Notes: generated by a model not told the origin, from the sequence alone. DNA of 64,000 bases from Isoetes taiwanensis (GCA_021234155.1 JAJEKV010000011.1:3347069-3411068); one strand, 5' to 3'; positions 10,584 through 22,022 are shown, numbered from the stretch's first letter. Program-made: numbers and translations.

Positions 10584-11000
10584 ATGGGCTTGGTCCTGGT
10601 CTCTATCCTTCAATCTCGTGCTACTTCTACTTTGTCAAGTTACTCCTCTGCCTGGCTACAGTTTCGCGGGTGGTGTGTGTCTCATGGGGTTCCATTTTTG
10701 CCAGCTTCCTCCTTGCATGTGGCTGTTTTTCTTTCCACCTTAGTCTCTAGTCGATGTAGCTCAGCCTCAGTGGGAGTTACCGCCGCATCGACTGCTTTCT
10801 TCCACAACCTGATCAATGTTCCTTCCCCTTGCGCAACCCCGCTTGCTATGTTAGTCCGCCAAGCAGCACCACGCATGCAGTCAACCACACAATATCGCCT
10901 ACCGCTTACGGCATCCCATGTTCGCCAAATCATCACTTTGCTTGAAATCTTAGTATTTAAGGTAGGTTCCTCTTCTGTCGGCCGAATATGTGTGTTGTAG
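10584..11000 (+). pseudogene. Tyrosine recombinase, core-binding domain only (copy 2)
   Basis: Residues from about codon 8 (LQSRATSTLSSYSSAWLQF) to about codon 122 (LTASHVRQIITLLE) form the SAM-like N-terminal domain of a tyrosine recombinase: YSSAWLQFRGWC, LPASSLHVAVFLSTL and LPLTASHVRQI are the recognisable helices. The frame then passes into EILVFKVGSSSVG, which corresponds to text after the recombinase stop in the third element. The whole catalytic domain (R, HxxR, H/W and Y residues) has been lost by internal deletion. About 280 bp of non-coding sequence separates it from the Gag-like frame. Confidence 0.7.
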
Positions 11001-11180
11001 GACCCATCCTAGGAATGCCATGGTTCTATTGCTTTAGCAATAGAACCATCATTCCTTAGATGGGGACGTCTTTCCATCTCCCCTCTTCAGTTTTCCTCTA
11101 TTTATAGGTTCATGTTTCTCTCTACCTCTTATCGGCGTTCTCTTGAGCTGCTGTTGGATTTGCACCTATTGATCAAGTCT
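10979..11180 (+). repeat. B1-A2 junction repeat of YR copy 2
   Basis: B1 (10979-11016) ends in CCTAGGAAT and A2 (11016-11180) follows without a gap. This is the arrangement expected from a circular-junction-templated element of PAT/Ngaro type. Confidence 0.85.
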
Positions 11181-11873
11181 CCCACCTCACCCTCCCTTTA
11201 ACACTCTGTCTGTGCCCAGAGCAGTCAATAGTGTCGTGATGTTTTTTCTCGTTTTTAGGCATATGTCAGCAATATAGTAGTTGGTAATTGTTGGCATGGT
11301 TGTGATTTTTGTCCCTAGCGTAGTCGTGTGATTTCTAGGGATATTTGACCTTTGTTTCTTTCTCTCGGCGTGGCACCGTAGCCTCCGAGGCAGTACCATT
11401 TGGTGGGCTCTCAGGCATCTCTATGCAGTTTGCACCAATTGGTCGACTGTTTTTTCCTTTCCTCCTTTTTTCAAACCCGGCGTGGTCCTGCGACCTCCGG
11501 CTTCTGTGTATCATTAATACATCTGGTCCCTGCTGAGGACACCTAACCATCTAACGTGTGACTTTCTCATTTGTGCAGATTGGAGTTAGCGGCATTCTAG
11601 GCCCACAGTAGATCCATCGGATTCTTCACCAGATCTTGTGTTAGCATGGAGTCGAAGTCGTCTATTATGTTTGGTCCTTAATAATTCGAAAGTCACCCAG
11701 TAAAACATTTTTCAATTGTTCACGAAGGATTTTGTAATTCTATGCTCTCGATGATTGTCTAGTTTCGGAGCATGTTAATTTATGGGACTATAATTTCAGT
11801 TCCTTTTTCCTACCCTATTGGGATACTGTACTCAGCAATTTTTTCAAGCTCAATGAGAACTCCACTTCAGCTT

Positions 11874-11911
11874 CGGCCGAATATGTGTGTTGTAGAACCC
11901 ATCCTAGGAAT
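11874..11911 (+). repeat. B2 terminal repeat of YR copy 2
   Basis: A 38-bp match to B1 (10979-11016) with one G-to-A change. It marks the right end of the element; downstream sequence (AGTAACAAGAAAG) is not shared with the other copies. Confidence 0.85.
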
Positions 11912-12754
11912 AGTAACAAGAAAGTTAACTGGCAAGAATGCCTGCCACTGTTGGTATGGGTTGGCAAACCAATAGAGGGAAGGTTGTTTTCCAAATGCTT
12001 TATCATTTTTTGAATTAAAACCTCATGCCTTAATTGTTCATAGCTCTAAAAAACATATCATATGCTTCTATCACAAGGTTGGGTACTCTTGTGCGAATTA
12101 TTCATGATACATGTTATACTGCACTGTTTTTGAAAAATACAAAGATGTCCTCTATTACTAATGTGGATGCTAGTTTCACACAAAGGTGTAAGAAACAATT
12201 TGTTGAAGCATGCAAGCATCATCTGCCCATGCTTCTTACCCCCTATTTGTAAGGCCCTGACAGGTTTCCACATACAACTAAAGACCGTCATTAAGCATTT
12301 ATTGTGGCATGTGAAGCACATGCTTGGGAGAGTTGAAACGTTAGGTAATGAGACACTCAGTATTGACAATGTCATCATGAGGTCTTGAACATTGTTTCGT
12401 AGATCAAAGCCACAAACAATAGAAAAACTATTTTTACCATCCAAGTTGGAAGTTTATAGAAAATTGTGCTATTATGAGAGAGCGGAGCAAATGATTGAAA
12501 ATGGTTCTCAACAAAAATTAGAAGAAATGTTTCACATGCATGAACTAGAAGTTCGTTCCGCATGGATTAGGTAGGTGCTTGCAAGAACCATATACGCATC
12601 CAAGCATGTATGATGCATGAAAGGCATTTGTGGGACAATATAATTCTTATCCAGTCTTACTTGCAATCCTGCAAGAGGGGCACATTGGTCATGCTACATA
12701 AATCAAAGAATATACATCTTGTCTTTCATACATTTCCACATACCAACTAAACGT
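11912..12754. other. Unassigned sequence between the YR element and the chromovirus
   Basis: Short open frames exist on both strands (plus 12161-12388 and 12392-12574; minus 12058-12444), but none carries a motif I can name. The plus frame at 12392-12574 is charged (SKLEVYRKLCYYERAEQMIE) and could be a decayed exon. This stretch should also hold the downstream part of the SET-like gene on the minus strand, which resumes at 12754 after the chromovirus, but I could not recognise further exons of it. Confidence 0.4.
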
Positions 12755-12759
12755 CGAAG

Positions 12760-12982
12760 TAAAATGGACTCTTGACGTGGCACGCTATCTCACCACCCAA
12801 CCACGAGCCCTCAGCCAAAACACAGCTGCCCCAGAGCTCTCCCCCGAGCAACTATATAGCATGCACGCCCCTTTGGTCCTTCTTTGGACCAAAGTCCTCT
12901 TTGGACAAAAGCCCAAAGGACCAAAGGCCCACATGGCCCGAAAAGGCCTGAAAGCCTTTGGCCATGTCCTTGGCATATATCA
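12760..12982 (-). repeat. 3' LTR of the chromovirus
   Basis: 223 bp, close match to 22023-22243 with a handful of substitutions and small indels. Contains a TATA-like TATATAG (antisense view of CTATATAGC at about 12850). The LTRs are short for a plant gypsy element. Confidence 0.92.
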
Positions 12983-12996
12983 TTCCCTCCCTCTTG
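12983..12996 (-). promoter_or_regulatory. Polypurine tract
   Basis: On the minus strand AAGAGGGAGGGAA abuts the start of the 3' LTR, as required for plus-strand DNA priming. Confidence 0.75.
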
Positions 12997-13084
12997 ATAT
13001 TGCAGCTGTCCTCTGCTGCAAGAGGCTGTTTAAATACCTTTAGCCATCCGAGCATAGTCCTTCCTTGGCCCTCGCTTAGGCCGG

Positions 13085-13576
13085 CTAGTAGAAGCATGTC
13101 CTTGGACTTCTTCCTGTCTCGGCTTCCTTTGCTTTCCGATCTTTATATTCCCTAAAAATATCCGGATAAGCTTCTAAAACATTGCCACGTACCCATGAAG
13201 CGTCTTTCAAAGGTTTGTGAGCAAACTTAACCAAATATTGTCTTGAACCACTAGTGGATTTATCCGCCAAAATTGTTTCCGGCTCTAGAACTTCGGAATC
13301 ATCAATTAATTCTGGCTCACTTAACCTCCTAAGTTGAGGTAACTTCTAACCATGATAAGCCTTTAGGAATGACACATTCACTACATCATGCATTTTCCAA
13401 CCTTGAGGCAATCTTAATTGATATGCATTCTCATTGACCACTTTAATAACTTGAAATGGTCCATGGAAACGGGGTGCCAACTTAAGATCCTTCTTGCGCG
13501 CATCTTTCTTAAAGTGGCCTTTATGGATCCTCATCCATACCCAATTTCCTTGCTTAAAAACCATTGGTTGCCGCAA
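13085..13576 (-). pseudogene. Integrase C-terminus and chromodomain of the chromovirus
   Basis: On the minus strand the region 13346-13576 encodes the integrase C-terminal module (VWMRIHKGHFKKDARKKDLK, then LAPRFHGPFQVIKVVNENAY and VVNVSFLKAYHG). It is followed at 13085-13270 by a chromodomain-like segment (QYLVKFAHKPLKDASWVRG, VLEAYPDIFREY). The chromodomain is the hallmark of chromoviruses and is thought to steer integration to chromatin marks. One or more stops separate the two parts. Confidence 0.8.
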
Positions 13577-13693
13577 CTTAGATTATTTATTTGCAAAAGA
13601 TGCTTGAGCATCTCGAATACGAGCTTGTAGCAAGTCTATGGGATCCTTATGCTCAATAACCAAATCATCAGCAGCTGGAACATCCTCACACAC

Positions 13694-14517
13694 TCAAAAG
13701 AGTGGCTCTCGTACAGGCTGACCATAGACTGCCTGAAAAGGGGTCATCTTTATAGTAGACTGATAGGTATTATTATACACAAATTCAGCAATAGGCAAAT
13801 ACTCTTCCCAATGACCTTGATTTTCATTGACAAACCCGCTTAAGATGGAACATATAACTTTATTTACCACCTCGGATTGTCCATCAGTTTTTGGGTGAAA
13901 AGAAGTAGAGAACCTTAACTCTGTTCCCAATTGTGCATAAACAATGCCTTCCAGAATTTACTGGTAAACTTTGTATCACGATCAGATACAATAATCTTTG
14001 GCAACCCATGTAACCTATATATCTCTTTGATAAAGAGCGTAGCCGCACTATAAGCCGTCAACTTATCCGAACAAGGAATAAAATGAGCGTGGTTAGTTAA
14101 ACAATCAACAATTGTCCAAATGACAGTGTTCTTGCAAGAACTTGCAAGAAGACCAACAATAAAATCCATAGTGATCTGCTCCCACTTTGCCTCTGGAATA
14201 GGCAAGGATAAAGGAACACCATGAGGTTTCTTGTTCGCTTTCTTTATCCCTTAACAAGTAACACAATGACGAATATGAACCAAGACATCTCTCCGCAATC
14301 CAGGCCAAATAAAGTATGGTTCAAGCTTTGCCAAAGTCGCCCCCACGCCACGATGACCCGCAGTAGGTGCATCATGGACTTCTCTAAGAATAAGTGACCG
14401 AAAGTCCCGAACAATGCATAGCTTTGGACCTTTATATAAGAACCCATTAACGATCTTATATCCATATGCATTGCCACTTTGAGCCAACAACCTCCTTATA
14501 ATCATGGTCAGTGGCAT
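13694..14517 (-). pseudogene. Integrase zinc-binding and catalytic core of the chromovirus
   Basis: Order on the minus strand: an H2C2 zinc-binding module at 14251-14517 (HDAPTAGHRG ... HIRHCVTC), then the catalytic core at 13915-14205 and 13694-13930. The acidic triad is visible: D in WEQITMDFIVG, D in KIIVSDRDTKFTSKFW and E in HPKTDGQSEVVNK. A conserved tail follows (FVYNNTYQSTIKMTPFQAVY). A stop at 14250 and a frame change near 13915-13930 break the frame. Confidence 0.85.
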
Positions 14518-15030
14518 ACAATGGCTTCATTTCCTCCAAATGGTTGGATTGTGCTATAGAAAGAGAACAAACTACATAACGCCTACTTAAAGCATCAACT
14601 ACAACATTCTCTTTATCAGGACGATAATCCACTAAGAAATCATATTGCTGCATAAAAGCAACCCATTTCAACTGTCGTTCCGATAATGTTTTCTGTGAAA
14701 CAATGTGGCTAATACTTTGGTGATCAGTCAAAATATGAACTGTTGACCCTAAAAGATAGTGTCGCCACACTTTCAAAGCATGAATGATAGCCAGAAATTC
14801 CTTATCATAAACTATATCTACTTTCTGTGTCAGAAAACTTCCGACTTTCATAAGCAATAGGATGACCATCTTGTATCAAAACTATGCCTAAAGCCATACC
14901 ACTTGCATCAACACATAACAAGAAAGGTAGACCAAACTTTGACAAACGCAGAACAAGAGGATTAACCATGGCATCCTTTAAAACTTGGAAAGTAAACTGA
15001 TGATTATGATTCCATTGGAAAGGAACATCT
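14456..15030 (-). pseudogene. RNase H domain of the chromovirus
   Basis: The minus strand reads a CVDASGMALGIVL segment (about 14900-14925) and then VYDKEFLAIIHALKVWRHYL, HILTDHQSISHI, LKWVAFMQQYDF and NVVVDALSRR, the standard gypsy RNase H landmarks. A frame break lies at about 14870. Confidence 0.8.
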
Positions 15031-15032
15031 TT

Positions 15033-15905
15033 TCATAGCAACAAATATAAATCTGAAGCTAAACGAGCAAAATTCTGTACAAACATCCTATAATAACTGC
15101 ATAAGCCCAGAAAGGAACGCAATGCGGCAACTGAAGTAGGTACTGGCCAATCCACAATGGCTTGTACCTTACTGGGATCAACTTTAAGACCCTCAGCGCA
15201 AACAATATGACCCAAATATTCAATTTTCGATTAGAAAAAGATAGTTTTCTTAGGATTAAGAGTAATAGACTCCTCCCTTAACCGACGGAAAACCTCCCGC
15301 AAATGCAAGTAATGATCTTCCTCGGACTTACTAAAAACCAATATGTCATCAAAGAAAACGACAACATAAGTGCCATGCACATCTTCAAATATTCGCCCCA
15401 TTAGCCTCGCAAAAGAAGCTGGCGCATTTGTAAGTCCAAATGGCATGACCAAAATCTCATAATGTCCAAAGGTTGTCCGAAACGCAGTCTTATGAACATC
15501 TTTAGGCGCAACCTTAAGTTGCCAATACCCTGACTTAAGATCAAGACGGCTAAAAACTGTGGCAACTTGGAGTTGATCAAACAAATCATCTGCCCTTGGT
15601 ATAGGATTCTTAATGGTTATCTTATTCAAAGCGCGATAATCTATACACATGCACCAGGAATTATCTTTTTTCTTAACCAACAAGGCAGGAGCACCAAAAG
15701 GTGAAGAACTATGGCAGATCAATCCAGCTTGAAGTAACTCATCAAGCTGGCGCCTAATCTCAACTTGTTGGCCATGTATTCTCCAATCAGGAGCTTGATT
15801 AGGAGGTTCTTTCCCAGGAAGAAGATCAATCCTGTGGTCCTCCATATGTTGGGGTGGCAAAGTTTGTGGAATTTCATTTGAAAAGACATCATCATAATAA
15901 TGCAA
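15033..15905 (-). pseudogene. Reverse transcriptase of the chromovirus
   Basis: The minus frame 15231-15905 carries the RT palm and fingers: LICHSSSPFGAPALLVKKKD, CIDYRALNKITIKNPIP, VFSRLDLKSGYWQLKV, YEILVMPFGLTNAPASF and the catalytic FFDDILVFS. A stop at 15228-15230 precedes the connection segment YLGHIVCAEGLKVDPSKVQA (15033-15215). Apart from that stop the domain is well kept. Confidence 0.9.
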
Positions 15906-15925
15906 AAAGATTGTTTGACGCTCAT

Positions 15926-16400
15926 TTAATGGGGATATATCAGACTTAGAACCAAAACCACCAAATACACAAAATGAGTTTTCATTGCCAAACGTTTAAA
16001 CTGTACAATAGAAACTGTTGGAATTGGGGAAACAATATCATCCTTCACAAACTTGAAGGTCTTTTTACCCCCTTTCAAGGATAACATAACAATGCCCGCC
16101 TGCCAATCTATAAGAGGATTGATAGCCTTATGCCATGGCATGCCTAGAATAATATCCATACCTCCAAGGTCAGAAATCATGAAAGAACACTTACAGACAT
16201 ATCCTTGCAATTGAAATTCAACGTCCTTGACCATAAATGAAGAAGGCGGAGGGGCAACATTCAAGAAAGTAGAAGACAATTCTACATCACTTGATAAAGG
16301 AATATAAGTTAATTTTAGTTCCTTTACCAATCGAGCAGAAATAAAATCAAACTCACTGCCCGGATCGAATAAGATATGTACTTTTTGATCTTGAATAGTA
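15926..16400 (-). pseudogene. Protease of the chromovirus
   Basis: The retropepsin active site reads LFDPGSEFDFISARLV (about 16330-16375), with DPG in place of the usual D(S/T)G, and the second half ends in DIILGMPWHKAINP. The position between the nucleocapsid and the RT fits. Confidence 0.75.
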
Positions 16401-16500
16401 GCCCAAAATCATAAGAGACTACTATTCTCAACAGAATCCATATCCGATTTTTCCCGGACAGTAGCTACCTTCTTCCCTTTCCCATCGCCTCGAACAGAAG

Positions 16501-16890
16501 CTACTTTCTTACTTTTGTCCTCTTTCTTAGTCCCATACTTAAGAATAGGTGTAGCTTCCTTTCTTTCCTCTTTCTTCTTCTCCAGATAAGTAGGGCATTC
16601 ATAAAATTATGGTCGGTTGAATAACAAACAAAACACTTATTTTCCCGCATTAGCCGCTTCTTGCGTGCTTGATAAGATTCCTTTGGTTCTTTGGCCCCAA
16701 CAGGTTCATTATCTGCAACGTCTGTGTGCGACCGTTTGAATGGCCCAGACCCTGGAGCAGATCCCATTGATTTCTACCGAAAATCACTCGCCTCTTTTAT
16801 AGATACTTTGAGGACACGTTGAGCATTAATGGCTTCCGTGAGGGCCAAACCTTCCTCCTCTACTTTCTCTGCCATCTTACAGAGCTCACC
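16501..16890 (-). pseudogene. Gag C-terminal part with zinc knuckle
   Basis: The minus strand resumes gag right after the LINE (GELCKMAEKVEEEG) and continues to a lysine-rich stretch and ENKCFVCYSTDH, the start of a CX2CX4HX4C knuckle whose last Cys is off-frame by one base at about 16595. Confidence 0.7.
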
Positions 16891-16917
16891 AAAATGAAAT
16901 GAAATGAAATGAAATGT
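16891..16917 (-). repeat. LINE 3' tail, (CATTT)n
   Basis: Five TGAAA units on the plus strand. A pentameric tail rather than poly(A) characterises this family; similar (GAATA)n tails occur at 22929-22960 and about 53628-53645. Confidence 0.8.
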
Positions 16918-16966
16918 TTATTAATCGCGTCCGTAGACCACCAGGTCTATGAGACGAATAATACAA

Positions 16967-19900
16967 TCATAAATTATAGAATAATTCATCCAACGCATCC
17001 TCTGATAGGATTGCATTGGTCTCCTCCCCCTCTTCTCTGCTCCATGCACTGTCCATTTTTAAAACCAATTCTCGTAAATCTAAAACTTCACCTATGAACT
17101 TGCCCAGCACATATCCTGACATCTCAAAGAGATTTAGTAAAGTAGTGGCCCTAATGTCATACTTATGTCTTAGTTGAGTATATGCGGTACAATCCAAAAG
17201 CACATGCTTCTCGTCCTCAACCACTTGCAGATTACATGTCTTACATAGTCTCAATTCATGGAATGTCGCCCCATCTCCCAACTTCTATCCCAAGCCCGAT
17301 GAGAACTAAGTCTCATTACGCTAATTGCATGCCCGAGCTTGAGTGATATTCCCTCTTTCGGTGCTTGGCTTCTTCTAGAGCGGATTAATGTCTTGTACAT
17401 AAAATGCCTTTTTGACCTCGGTACCCTCCATTGCATTCTGATCACCGCGTTCACGCACCCGGGATCTAATGTCATCACGGTTATCCCATAGCTCACTTAC
17501 CTTTAAACCCCACTTGTCCATCCATTTTCAACTTCAAAGCATACCAACCCTTCAAGCGTGTTTCTTCCCGCGACCGGGGGCGGGGGGTAGGTCTGTTATC
17601 GGCATCTTAAATAGTACTTTACAAAGGTACACAAGCATCCTACATGGCGCTTCCACCTCTACGGGCATCAATCCACATTCAGCAAGTAACATATCATAAA
17701 GGCGTTTTAGCCTTAACACCTAGTTCCGTTCTCAAAAATTTTTTTGAACTTTTTCCACTTTCTTCCAAGTGTGCGTAGGCTAACCCAGGCCCCACACGCC
17801 CGCAACCATAAAGCAATGCTTGTTTGCACCAACACTTTATAAAGTGTTCTTTTCATATCAAAGTTCAGATTTCAGCCTTATGACTTACAAGGGCTGCATC
17901 TTTATATAGGGCCTTCAAGGCCCCATTTATCCTTTGATCCACAGCTTCATTCCAACTGGGACTCTTATCGACTTCAATACCCAGGTATTTATAAGCTTTC
18001 ACAATCTCTATCACCCCATCATTATAGCAAAACTTAAGATGTCCTGTTTTGTTAGCACCAAAGACAACTATTTTAGTTTTATTCAAGTTTACCTGCATCC
18101 CTTTCTCCTCACAAAATCTCGATAACGGCTTTGTAAATGCCGCTTTGCATCCCTAAGATTGGCGTGATAGAATAATTACATCGTCTGCATATATTAATAA
18201 TTTTATCACATATCCATGTAGTGGTGTGCCATCTCCGCCTTGATCATCCAACCATTTCTCTAATTGATCAATAAACAGACCAAACAAGGTGGGAGAAAGC
18301 GGGCAGCCTTGCTTAACTCAATATTGCTCTCTCACGGTCCGAGCAACTATATCGAGTGCTGGGAAGGATAACTGAATCAGCACTTTTTTTTCATATAACA
18401 CTTTAAGCGCTTCTCTTAAGTCTTAGGCACTCCAGGTCATCCATCCTCAGCCATAAATTACGCCTATTCACCGGATCGAAGGCCTTTGTAAAGTCTACAA
18501 AGAGAGCATATAGTGGCTTCTTTTTTCCTATTACTGAATCAATCATTGCACGCAATGAGACCAAATGGTCTATTGTGGATTTTTTAGGCCTAAAAATCGC
18601 TTGCCCTTAGCCCTCACATCATGTTCCTCTCGCCCACCCACTTAACTTACAATTCAGCATTGTGGCAAATAACTTAGCAAATAAACTACTAACCATGATC
18701 ATTCTGTAATTACCAGGATCAGACATATCACCTGCTTTGTGTAATGGGATAACTCTGTTTAGCTGCCATGATTGAGGGAACCCCTCTCGTAATGCTGCAT
18801 TAAACATTGTCACTAGTGCATCATGTCGCGATTCTCTGCCCATTTAATCATCTCGGCAACCAAAGCCCCTCTTGTATGTTGGCCTTGCCATTCGCTAGTC
18901 TCCGAAGTCCTTGTACAAGGTCTTCTTCTTTAAATACATCTTCGCATATATACTTAGGGGCATCCAAATTTGCCACACCCGGCACATAATATAGCTTGCG
19001 CACATGGCATAATAATGCCTCAACATCTAGAGAACATTCCTTATTCGATACAGGCTTAAGCCTATTCAAAATTCCTTTGGATGTGATATCAATTCCTCTA
19101 CCGACTCCTTCTTTTACATACGATATAAGTATTTCTTTTTTTTTGCTTTAGTCAAATTCACATACTCCCTTTTGAGCCTTTCTCTAGGCGCCCTCTAGCA
19201 TTTTTAAATTACGCCCTTTTTGCTTTACATGCCGAATCGAACCACCCATTACAAGGGAGCCCTTTTAATTTCCTCTGGGAAACAAAAGTCTCCCGAGCAG
19301 CATCAAGAATGATCGTACTGATTTTCTCACTGAGCGCATTAGCACTGGTTGGCCACTCTATGCCCGCTGACTTGTCTTCACATCTTTTTTTAAATGCATC
19401 TGCTTTATTAAACCGCATATAGATTCTTCTTGGCATTTCTTTGTTGTGATGCACTTCTCATCACACAATGCTCAACAAGCAAGGTAGTTATCACTTTGGT
19501 GCATGATGTTATCCTTGGCATATATTCTCCTATGTGTACATCAGCCAATTGGTCAATAAATTGCGGTCTAGCTAGAACCATATCTACCACGCTGGCATTC
19601 CTGCACGTGTGCTTGCTAGAGTTAGGAAACTTGCTAATTCCATTATATACTACCAAGCCCAGGCCGCTGCACATATTGAGCAAATGGTTGCCTTGCGGAG
19701 TAGGCCACCTAATCGATCTGTGTGCTTCTATTCCAACCCCTGCTCCATTACTTACGCCGCAAGCTTAACATTTCCATCCACATGGGCTCTCCATCCGGGA
19801 CTTGCAATTCTTTGCTGTTTACTAGCAATTCGGCCATTAAAGTCTCCTAGCAACAACAACTCACCTGTTGCATTAATGATAGTGCATCTGTTCTAGATTG

Positions 19901-20280
19901 AAAAAGGGATCATCTCTCGTCAATTTCCCGATTATTATATATTGGGGATTTCGCGGAGGAAAGTAACAACCAGCAACATATATTTTTCCTTGCAACCCCT
20001 GGACCTCAATCCACATATGCTGCATGCTCCCATATTTTGACATATGTTTAGTCTTATGCATCCATTCCTGCTTAACGTAACACGCTATGCCACCATGGCC
20101 TTTAAGCCTCCATCCTTTATGATGCCACACTGAATGCAGTACCTTAAAGCCACTAATTTCTGGTAAACCCTTTTCTTCATTCTCACCTGTTTCCAAGAAG
20201 AAGACAATATCAACATTTTCCAACATAAAACTTATCACATCTATTTTATACTGGCTAATCGTATTCATATTCCAGCACAT
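16967..20280 (-). pseudogene. LINE ORF2: APE endonuclease, reverse transcriptase, zinc-binding tail
   Basis: On the minus strand: endonuclease at 19408-20280 (MCWNMNTISQYK, DIVFFLETGE, GGIACYVKQEW and ELLLLGDFNGRIAS, with SVVDMVLARPQF downstream); RT at about 17865-19069 (VIPLHKAGDMSDPGNYRMIM, YALFVDFTKAFD at about 18490, catalytic LLIYADDVIIL at about 18190, then NLNKTKIVVFG and KYLGIEVD); and a C-terminal CKTCNLQVVEDEKHVLLDC zinc-ribbon-like segment at 16967-17281. The frame is broken in many places. Together with ORF1 this is an L1-type two-ORF LINE. Confidence 0.85.
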
Positions 20281-20434
20281 AACCCTGGCGGTCGCGGATT
20301 CCTATGCATTTGCAGCATTCTCTTCCACTATAACCTGACCGCGACGCCAGTAAGCCTTGTGCCCATTCTGTCTTGCCTCTCTCATTTTCTGCAACTGAAT
20401 CTTATGATCTAGAAGCTGAATTTTAGTAAGGTCT

Positions 20435-21318
20435 TCATTTATCCACACTGATTTCCCTTTCAACTCTGCACGCTTCTTTAAAACATTCAGCCCGATCTTT
20501 CTCGGTATGAAACTTCACAATAGCGTGTCTTCCTTTGTCTTGCCTCTTCCCAACCCGAAATGCTTCTGTCCTTTTGCATTTTTCAATGTGAAGATTTTCA
20601 CGAAGGAATGTCTCCCTTGTCTCCTTAGTTCTCTCTTGCATGTTTTACGGCGGACCAATTATCATGATTCAATGCGTGATTTCTTTCACGATCTTCCATA
20701 AAATCATCTAATTGCTTCTTAATTCTTTGTGGCCTCGTGTCCTTTGTTTACGCACACATATCCCTCTTCATAGCGCCATCATTTTTATCTTGGGTCCCAG
20801 TTAACCTACGCTTTGAGTTGCTCAAATTCTGCCCTCATACTGCTCTTAAACTGCTCAAGCTCAGCAAGCATACTGGTCTGGCATCTATCTATTTCTGATT
20901 TTACATGAGCAAGTAAAAATGATTTCAAATCATTCACCATACCTTGCACAGAAAGCTCCATTGAGTTCTTCATTGTGCAGAGCGAACCCTCCAATGCGTG
21001 TCTCATCTCCCCTATTGCATGAAATAAGTCTGATTTTGAGATTGTTTCTGTGCCCCCGGGATTCAAAACCTCCATTTCTGCTTTTGAGCCTATGTCTCCG
21101 GAATCATCAGAGTCATGTTCATAATCATCAGAGTCCGAGCTTGGAGCTGCGTTTGCTGCAGCCGTGGGGCCAGAAACAACGACCTGCCCTGTTTTTTTTT
21201 TGTTATTTTTGGGAGCCACGAATGTGGCCCCCTGCGTTCCGGAACTGGCAGCATCGAAAGCCTTCACTGTATTATCCCCTTTGTTTTTCTCCACTTTCGA
21301 CCTAAGTTTCTGAGCCAT
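20435..21318 (-). pseudogene. LINE ORF1 (coiled coil plus L1-type RRM-like domain)
   Basis: Start at ATG 21318 (MAQKLRSKVEKNKG). An acidic, Ser-rich stretch (SSDSDDYEHDSDDSGD) is followed by a coiled coil (MLAELEQFKSSMRAEFEQL) ending at a stop at 20806. After that break, 20435-20641 reads ENLHIEKCKRTEAFRVGKRQ and IVKFHTEKDRAECF, which follow the L1 ORF1p RNA-binding domain pattern. The protein binds LINE RNA in functional relatives. Confidence 0.7.
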
Positions 21319-21443
21319 GAAAGCGTCCAAAAGAAAGATTGACAACTTGCAAATCGAGCTTCGCCCGTACCCAACGATGAACCCCACCCATGAGTTTTTC
21401 AGACTTCTCAGTATCATTTTTACTAAGCTGAAGTCCTTTGTTT

Positions 21444-21998
21444 AAAACCATGCGGCGAAGGCTCGAACAGTTTCCATGTTTTGTTGGGTCAAATTATTCC
21501 TTTCAGTGATAAGATCTCGCTCCCAATTATGACCCAAAAAACGATTTTTAATTTGCTTTTCAAATTCCACAAAAGTAACAATGGGTTGATCGACTGGCTG
21601 GTTCTTCTGGATATCCAGCCACCAGTCCTTTGCAACCCCATCCAGATGACGCTCAGCAAAATATAACTAAGTGTCTTCGTCATCCTTGGTTTTAGCAAAA
21701 TATGAATTCAAATCCCGTAGCCATGCGAAAAGTTCATCCACATCACTAGTAGCAATGAAATACGTTTTGAATTTAATTTTGACATTAGTACCCGTTTTGA
21801 TGCCACTATGCGGACGTCCTGCAGCTTGTTGCAACTACGCCACCTGCGCTCTCAGAGAATGAAATTCTTGCAGCTCAGCAATTCGAGCCTCGGCAGCTGC
21901 AAGTTTTTCCCTCTAAGCGAATTATCATGCTCTAACTCAAAAAGTTTTTCCTTGAGCGCTTCATCCTCAAAGTTAACATTGGCAGGAGAACCGGCCAT
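21444..21998 (-). pseudogene. Gag N-terminal part of the chromovirus
   Basis: Start at ATG 21998 (MAGSPANVNFEDEALKEKLF), just downstream of the primer binding site. A coiled-coil region follows, then the capsid-like signature LDGVAKDWWLDIQ ... FVEFEKQIKNRFL (about 21500-21640). One-base shifts near 21910 and stops near 21835 and 21665 break it. It ends at the LINE insertion. Confidence 0.75.
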
Positions 21999-22009
21999 CG
22001 AAACTTATT

Positions 22010-22021
22010 GCTCTGATACCA
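22010..22021 (-). promoter_or_regulatory. Primer binding site for initiator tRNA-Met
   Basis: The minus strand reads TGGTATCAGAGC one base after the 5' LTR. This matches the 3' end of plant initiator tRNA-Met and fixes the element's orientation. Confidence 0.92.
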
Positions 22022-22022
22022 C

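Larger units (their letters stand above)
5992..11578. repeat. Tandem duplication unit 2 (flank plus YR element copy 2 and a MITE)
   Basis: Same order as 1169-5991, with the hAT-type MITE 8299-9053 added. After the unit ends (GTGCAG, 11578) the element continues to its true B2 terminus at 11911, so unit 2 retains the original right end and unit 1 is the one cut short. Confidence 0.85.
6545..11911 (+). mobile_element. YR element copy 2, complete termini A1-B1-A2-B2
   Basis: A1 is 6545-6709, B1 is 10979-11016, A2 is 11016-11180 and B2 is 11874-11911. B1 and B2 are 38-bp direct repeats with one mismatch. Total length is 5,367 bp, or 4,612 bp without the MITE. The Gag-like frame is open (9667-10305), but the recombinase keeps only its N-terminal domain (10584-10960). 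The flanks read CTAACAGT|GCCATGG on the left and CTAGGAAT|AGTAACAAG on the right; the shared AGT could be a short target overlap, but no clear target-site duplication is resolved. Confidence 0.8.
16891..21443 (-). mobile_element. Nested LINE (L1-like ORF1 plus APE endonuclease and RT), minus strand
   Basis: The element lies inside the chromovirus gag: gag reads FAAWF on one side (about 21450) and GELCKM on the other (about 16885), which continue each other. The 3' end is a (CATTT)n tail on the minus strand (16891-16915), and a short A-run shared by both junctions (16891-16894 and 21444-21447) is a possible target duplication consistent with TTTT/A nicking. ORF1 is at 20435-21318; ORF2 with endonuclease, RT and a zinc-binding tail is at 16967-20280. 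Many stops show that it is dead. Confidence 0.85.
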
